A stretch of DNA of 64,000 bases from CAZAOY01 sp964486925 (GTDB lineage Bacteria; Bacillota; Clostridia; Oscillospirales; Ruminococcaceae). Shown in pieces: positions 59,977 through 64,000 of this stretch (positions within the stretch are counted from its first letter, which is position 1; every line of letters starts with the position of its first letter). Under the pieces are notes generated by a model, which saw nothing but the letters and a program-made list of their open reading frames with translations, was not told where the DNA came from and did no database searches. Location: the NCBI GenBank assembly GCA_964486925.1, contig CAZAOY010000004.1, positions 6,037 to 70,036 of the forward strand, in the 5' to 3' direction. Position numbers and translations under genes: made by a program.

Positions 59977-62847
59977 CTACAATCCAAGCGCTTCCTTTAA
60001 GAATCTACCTGTATAGGACTCCTTAACCTTCGCAACCTGTTCAGGTGTACCGGCGGCTACAACATACCCCCCGTGGTTACCACCCTCCGGCCCCATATCA
60101 ATTATATAATCGGCTGATTTTATTACATCTAAGTTATGCTCGATAACTAGTACGGTATGTCCGTTGTCTACAAGCTTATTAAGACATTCTAAAAGCTTTT
60201 GTATATCGGATAGGTGAAGTCCTGTAGTCGGCTCATCTAGTATGTATAAATTATGGCTACCCCGCTTAATCTTAGCTAGCTCATACGCAAGCTTAACCCG
60301 CTGTGCCTCCCCGCCTGACAGGGTGGTGGAACGCTGACCTAGCTTAATATATCCTAACCCTAACTCGTTCATGATGGATAGCTTATGCTGTAGATACTTT
60401 ACATCAGAAAAAAACTCTAGCGCCTCCTCAATGGTCATATCAAGCACCTCGGAGATGTTCTTTCCCTTATACTTAACCTCTAGCCCCTCTTGTGAGTACC
60501 TAAGACCCTTGCATACAGGGCATACCGTTTCGATATCCGCCATAAACTGTAGGTTTGTAATAATTACCCCATCCCCTGTGCAGTTCTCACAGCGTGTACC
60601 GTTAGCATGGGTTAGGCTAAAGTCTATCGCCTTGTATCCGTGGGATATAGCAAGCTCGGTTTCGGCAAATACCGTCCTAATTCGGTCAAACACCCCTACA
60701 TAGGTAGCAGGGTTAGATTTACTGCTTCGTCCTATCGGGGTCTGGTCGATGTTAATTACCTGATTAATGCTGTCGTATCCCAGTAGAAAGTCATGCTCAC
60801 CCGCTACGATACGGGAGGATTTTTTCAAAACCTCCAACTGCTTGTACATCGTTTCGTTAATTAAGGTGCTCTTACCCGACCCCGACACCCCTGTAACACA
60901 GACAAATACTCCAAGGGGAACTTCAACCGTTACATTCTTTAGGTTGTTCTCCCTTGCTCCTTGTATCGTTATAGCCTGGTCGGTGGTATGACGACGTTTC
61001 TTCGGTGGGTCAATCTTGCGTTTACCCAGCAGGAAATCCCCTGTCACAGAGCTTTGCTTGATAAACTCGTCATAGCTCCCCTTCGCCATAATGTTACCAC
61101 CATGGATACCGGGCCCTGGGCCTACCTCCACAAGATAGTCGGCATTCATCATCGTTTCAACATCATGCTCAACCACGATAACGGTATTCCCGATATCTCT
61201 AAGCTTCTTCATAATGTTTATAACCTTGTTTGAGTCCCTAGGGTGAAGCCCGATACTAGGCTCATCCATAACGTATAACATCCCCATTAGTTCACTGCTT
61301 ATCTGGGTAGACATCTTAATACGCTGCATCTCTCCACCCGATATGGTGTCACTACGCCTGCCTAAGTTTAGGTAGTGTAGCCCAATATCGATTAGTAGCT
61401 GTATACGGGTTTGGATCTCGGTGACAATACTTTTTCCTACATCCTGCTTATCTTCCTCAAACTCTATCGAGGACAGAAAATCTAAGAGCTCTGGCAGCTG
61501 CATCCTGCAAAGCTCGTCAATATTTCGGTTTGATATAGTAACCGACAGCCTTTGCTTTTTTAACCTAGCACCGTGACATTCAGGGCATACCTTCTCGATC
61601 ATGGTATCCTTAATAAAATCAGGCTCTATCGTTTCGGTACTAATAGACTTTCTTATAAAGTTTCTGTACCAGCTTTCAATATCGTGTACAAACCCTCCAA
61701 ACGGAAACTCCCTACCGACTATCCAGTTCTTCTTTGTAGAGAAGGGTGGTTGCACCATCTTAACCTTTTCACCCTTAGTACCGTAGAAAAGGATATCATG
61801 TATCCTATCGGGGAGCTGATTAAAGGGGGTTTCAAGGGAAAAGTTGTACTTTTGTGAAAGGCTGTATATTATAGCCGTTCTGTAGCTATCCTTGCCTGCG
61901 GGGTTAAACATGGTATTCTTAAGCGCGCCCTTCATAATGCTTTTTTCAGGGTTTAGCACCAAAAACCTAGGCTCAACCACATAAGACCTCCCCACCCCAA
62001 GGCAGGTATTGCAGGCACTGGCAGGGGTGTTAAAGGAGAAGTGGAAGGGTTGCATTTCGCATAGCGAATACCTGTGGTTTGGACATCCAAACCCTTCATA
62101 AAAGCTTTCATCCACCCCGCCGATTACCTCTACCTTAATGAATAGATCCTCACTAAGCGACACCATCGCCGCCTCTATAGACTTAGCAATCTGTATGTAC
62201 ACATCAGGACGGATGGTAAATCTATCAACGATAATCTCCATCTCGTACTCCCGCTCGTCATCCAGCTCCTCTTTACTGGATAGATCATATGGCTTACCGT
62301 CCACAAGCAGGTTTTTATACCCCTTCTCCCGAACCTTTGTAAATAGATATTCATACCCCTCACCGTATATCTTGTATATAGGCGCACGTAGTTCCACCTG
62401 TGTACCTTTAGGTAGGTTAGAGATATGCTCCGCCATCTGGGCGGCAGATACCTGTTTTAGCGAATGCCCACAGACAGGACAGCGCCCGACCCCCACTGTA
62501 GCATAGAGTAGTCGTAGATAGTCATGTATATCCGTTACTGTCCCCACAGTAGAGCGTGGGTTGTTGTTACCCTTCTTCTGCTCAATTGCAATTACCGGTG
62601 ACAGACCCCGCACAAAGTCCACCTTCGGTTTTTTAACCTGGCTAATGCGGCTCTTTGCAAAGTTAGAGATGGAATCTAAAAACCGCCGCTGTGCCTCTCC
62701 GTATATTACATCAAATGCTAAAGATGATTTTCCCGACCCTGACACCCCAGTAATAACGATTAGGTTATCACGAGGTATCTCAATAGATAGATTTTTTAAG
62801 TTGTTTTGCTTAGCTCCAATTACCTCAATTGTTGTTCTAACAGCCAT
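59977..62847 (-). CDS. UvrA-family excinuclease ABC ATPase
   Basis: A 956-residue UvrA homologue with two ABC modules: Walker A GVSGSGKSSLAFD and GVSGSGKSTLINE, signatures SGGEMQRIK and SGGEAQRVK, Walker B YVMDEPSIGLHP and YILDEPTTGLH. Zinc-binding Cys pairs are CPVCGHSL, CPECHGARLK and CENCTGDGV/CPVCKG. No uvrB or uvrC is nearby, and several segments (RISQVKKPKVDFVRGLSPVIAIEQK) suggest it may be a second UvrA rather than the main repair copy. SD AGGTGG lies 6 nt upstream. Confidence 0.92.
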   Translation of the reverse strand: MAVRTTIEVIGAKQNNLKNLSIEIPRDNLIVITGVSGSGKSSLAFDVIYGEAQRRFLDSISNFAKSRISQVKKPKVDFVRGLSPVIAIEQKKGNNNPRSTVGTVTDIHDYLRLLYATVGVGRCPVCGHSLKQVSAAQMAEHISNLPKGTQVELRAPIYKIYGEGYEYLFTKVREKGYKNLLVDGKPYDLSSKEELDDEREYEMEIIVDRFTIRPDVYIQIAKSIEAAMVSLSEDLFIKVEVIGGVDESFYEGFGCPNHRYSLCEMQPFHFSFNTPASACNTCLGVGRSYVVEPRFLVLNPEKSIMKGALKNTMFNPAGKDSYRTAIIYSLSQKYNFSLETPFNQLPDRIHDILFYGTKGEKVKMVQPPFSTKKNWIVGREFPFGGFVHDIESWYRNFIRKSISTETIEPDFIKDTMIEKVCPECHGARLKKQRLSVTISNRNIDELCRMQLPELLDFLSSIEFEEDKQDVGKSIVTEIQTRIQLLIDIGLHYLNLGRRSDTISGGEMQRIKMSTQISSELMGMLYVMDEPSIGLHPRDSNKVINIMKKLRDIGNTVIVVEHDVETMMNADYLVEVGPGPGIHGGNIMAKGSYDEFIKQSSVTGDFLLGKRKIDPPKKRRHTTDQAITIQGARENNLKNVTVEVPLGVFVCVTGVSGSGKSTLINETMYKQLEVLKKSSRIVAGEHDFLLGYDSINQVINIDQTPIGRSSKSNPATYVGVFDRIRTVFAETELAISHGYKAIDFSLTHANGTRCENCTGDGVIITNLQFMADIETVCPVCKGLRYSQEGLEVKYKGKNISEVLDMTIEEALEFFSDVKYLQHKLSIMNELGLGYIKLGQRSTTLSGGEAQRVKLAYELAKIKRGSHNLYILDEPTTGLHLSDIQKLLECLNKLVDNGHTVLVIEHNLDVIKSADYIIDMGPEGGNHGGYVVAAGTPEQVAKVKESYTGRFLKEALGL

Positions 62848-62994
62848 TATCCACCTGTCCTTATCTACCGTGTTTATATTACTCCATAGTTAAATAGTTA
62901 AGCAGCAGTCATCCAAAGCCATAACAAGTAATAGAAACGTATTACATTTTATCTATTACTACTACCATCACTAAACAGAGTAATAGTCCTCCCT

Positions 62995-63903
62995 TTAGTC
63001 CTTTACATACAAGAATGCTACTTCCTCCACTAGCATCTTTCCCTTTGGTGTAATCCTTATCGTTTCACTTAACCGCTCAATCTTCCCCTTTTCATTTAGG
63101 TATTCAAAGATGTTAACTATAAAGTGCCCTTCAACCTTATAGTAGTTTGAGATCTGGGTTAACGTCTTTACCTCGCCGTCACCAAGACATTCTAGCGCTA
63201 TGTTCATAATATTGTCTATGTTGCTCTCAAGGTATCGATCCATATCGTCAACCAGACTAAAAAGCTCATCCTTAGTCATGCTACCTTTCATAGGTGTTTG
63301 ATAAAACCTCTCCATAAGCTGTGGGTTTAGCTCGGTTGCCTGTAGCACTGCCTCTCTTGTGGGTATCGTTAGGTTGCGACAAACCTCCATGCTAGCAATT
63401 ACCTGCGCCGCCTTTAGTGCATACAGCCTTGCATAGGTAACATCGTCCTTTACCACAAGCCACTTTTGAACCTTGTTCATCAGTCCGAAAAGCTCTCCCG
63501 CCATGTAGAAGATTGAACGCTGCATGTCGGTAGTTCCAATCTGCTTTGCTTCCTCAAAGTATTCATTTAGACTTTCATCGGTGGTATACAATATCCGCCC
63601 CTTTAACAGGTATGAATGACCAAACGACCCTCCCGTCTGCCGTTCCAGATGCCGCTTAAACTGACTTCTCTGCACAATTTCCGCATTAAGCACTATATTG
63701 TCCTCATCAATACAGTAGCTTTTTGTAGTGATATTCTGATCCCTCACTACCACCGTCATATCCACGTCACTCTTCTCCCACACCACGTCATATGACAGGC
63801 TTCCCTGCACAATAACCGCAATTACGTTAACATCCTTCTTTATCTTTTCGATAAAGCTGTTCACCGCGTCCTCATACCGATTCCTTACCGCCTGTTTATC
63901 CAT
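62995..63903 (-). CDS. Nucleotidyltransferase-domain protein
   Basis: About 302 residues. The N-terminal domain has the nucleotidyltransferase motif VQGSLSYDVVWEKSDVDMTVVV (G-S then D-x-D), followed by a helical middle (about 120-240) and a C-terminal winged-helix-like segment (LTQISNYYKVEGHFIVNIFEYL...RLSETIRITPKG). It could modify an antibiotic or protein, or be a toxin-type NTase; target unknown. The in-frame ATG 63945 falls inside the -10 box, so ATG 63903 must be used if that promoter is real. Confidence 0.82.
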   Translation of the reverse strand: MDKQAVRNRYEDAVNSFIEKIKKDVNVIAVIVQGSLSYDVVWEKSDVDMTVVVRDQNITTKSYCIDEDNIVLNAEIVQRSQFKRHLERQTGGSFGHSYLLKGRILYTTDESLNEYFEEAKQIGTTDMQRSIFYMAGELFGLMNKVQKWLVVKDDVTYARLYALKAAQVIASMEVCRNLTIPTREAVLQATELNPQLMERFYQTPMKGSMTKDELFSLVDDMDRYLESNIDNIMNIALECLGDGEVKTLTQISNYYKVEGHFIVNIFEYLNEKGKIERLSETIRITPKGKMLVEEVAFLYVKD

Positions 63904-63943
63904 AGCTATACATCTACCCCCCTTTTTTATGTGTTGGATACTC

Positions 63944-63972
63944 ATTATATCAGATTAATTTTTATTTGTCAA
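63944..63972 (-). promoter_or_regulatory. Consensus promoter of the nucleotidyltransferase gene
   Basis: Minus strand TTGACA (63967-63972), 17-bp spacer, TATAAT (63944-63949) with TGA before the -10. Transcription would begin near 63937, downstream of the in-frame ATG at 63945. Confidence 0.85.
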
Positions 63973-64000
63973 TAGGTAAAAGATAATATGTTCAATATTT

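Noticed and set aside
1..64000. Mobile elements, CRISPR arrays, phage genes, tRNA or rRNA genes
   Set aside because: No transposase or integrase frame, regular direct-repeat array, or tRNA-like cloverleaf was seen on reading both strands; a tRNAscan or Infernal run would be needed to be certain.

Overview
The window reads as a chromosomal segment of a moderately AT-rich, anaerobic, spore-forming Firmicute of class Clostridia (an Oscillospirales-type gut or sediment organism would fit; this is inference). Evidence: the forespore sigma operon spoIIAA-spoIIAB-sigF, a ytfJ/gerW start next to scpA-scpB, an [FeFe]-hydrogenase, a 4Fe-4S ferredoxin under a Crp/Fnr regulator, strong GGAGG-type ribosome sites and several near-consensus sigma-A promoters. 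No rRNA, tRNA, CRISPR array, transposase or phage gene was seen.

Layout. 1-2704 (minus): M50 protease, scpA, scpB, DUF2953 and the first codons of ytfJ. 3043-5326 (plus): an ABC exporter and a YjbQ-family gene with a structured leader. 5405-14585 (minus): a long co-directional run of nucleoside hydrolase, Tex, DUF2752, CD225-like protein, polA, a UvrD-like helicase and a hot-dog thioesterase. 14982-19220 (minus): HtrA protease and a response regulator/sensor kinase pair, the pair separated by a 121-bp element with 14-bp terminal inverted repeats. 19616-27191 (plus): an MFS exporter with an unusual long ArsR-type regulator, a sugar isomerase/Gfo-Idh-MocA pair behind a promoter-operator, a coiled-coil protein of unknown role, and an Lsa-type ABC-F resistance gene behind a leader-peptide attenuator.

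27291-33309 holds a small secreted protein, a GNAT, the Crp/Fnr regulator with its divergent ferredoxin, and a complete arsenic operon (arsR, arsP, thioredoxin-like, acr3, arsN, arsC, minus) driven from a remarkably symmetric operator/promoter. 33461-36290 (minus) has a second HtrA protease and the sigF operon. 36571-40080 has DUF1858, trmK, a Nif3-type gene, an amidase, pyrophosphatase and a phosphoesterase. 40169-47511 (minus) carries the [FeFe]-hydrogenase with a thioredoxin-fold partner, birA, a flavin reductase, a DUF4358 protein, and gltX-glnS with a hairpin between them. 47850-57493 is mostly accessory: TIM-barrel isomerase, aminoglycoside-phosphotransferase-like kinase, a DUF2087 regulator pair, a double metallo-beta-lactamase protein with an M20 peptidase, a second ABC-F gene with a structured leader, and an XRE regulator ending in six 15-residue Cys/His repeats. 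57545-63903 (minus) has an AI-2E-type permease with an SGNH hydrolase, a 43-codon small gene, a UvrA homologue and a nucleotidyltransferase.

The most noteworthy material is regulatory: two ABC-F leaders (25422-25703 and 54557-54694), the symmetric ars promoter (33320-33375), possible SD-sequestering leaders before yjbQ and glnS, the RR-HK spacer element, and the Cys/His ladder repeats of the XRE protein. All structure calls were made by eye, without folding or database search.
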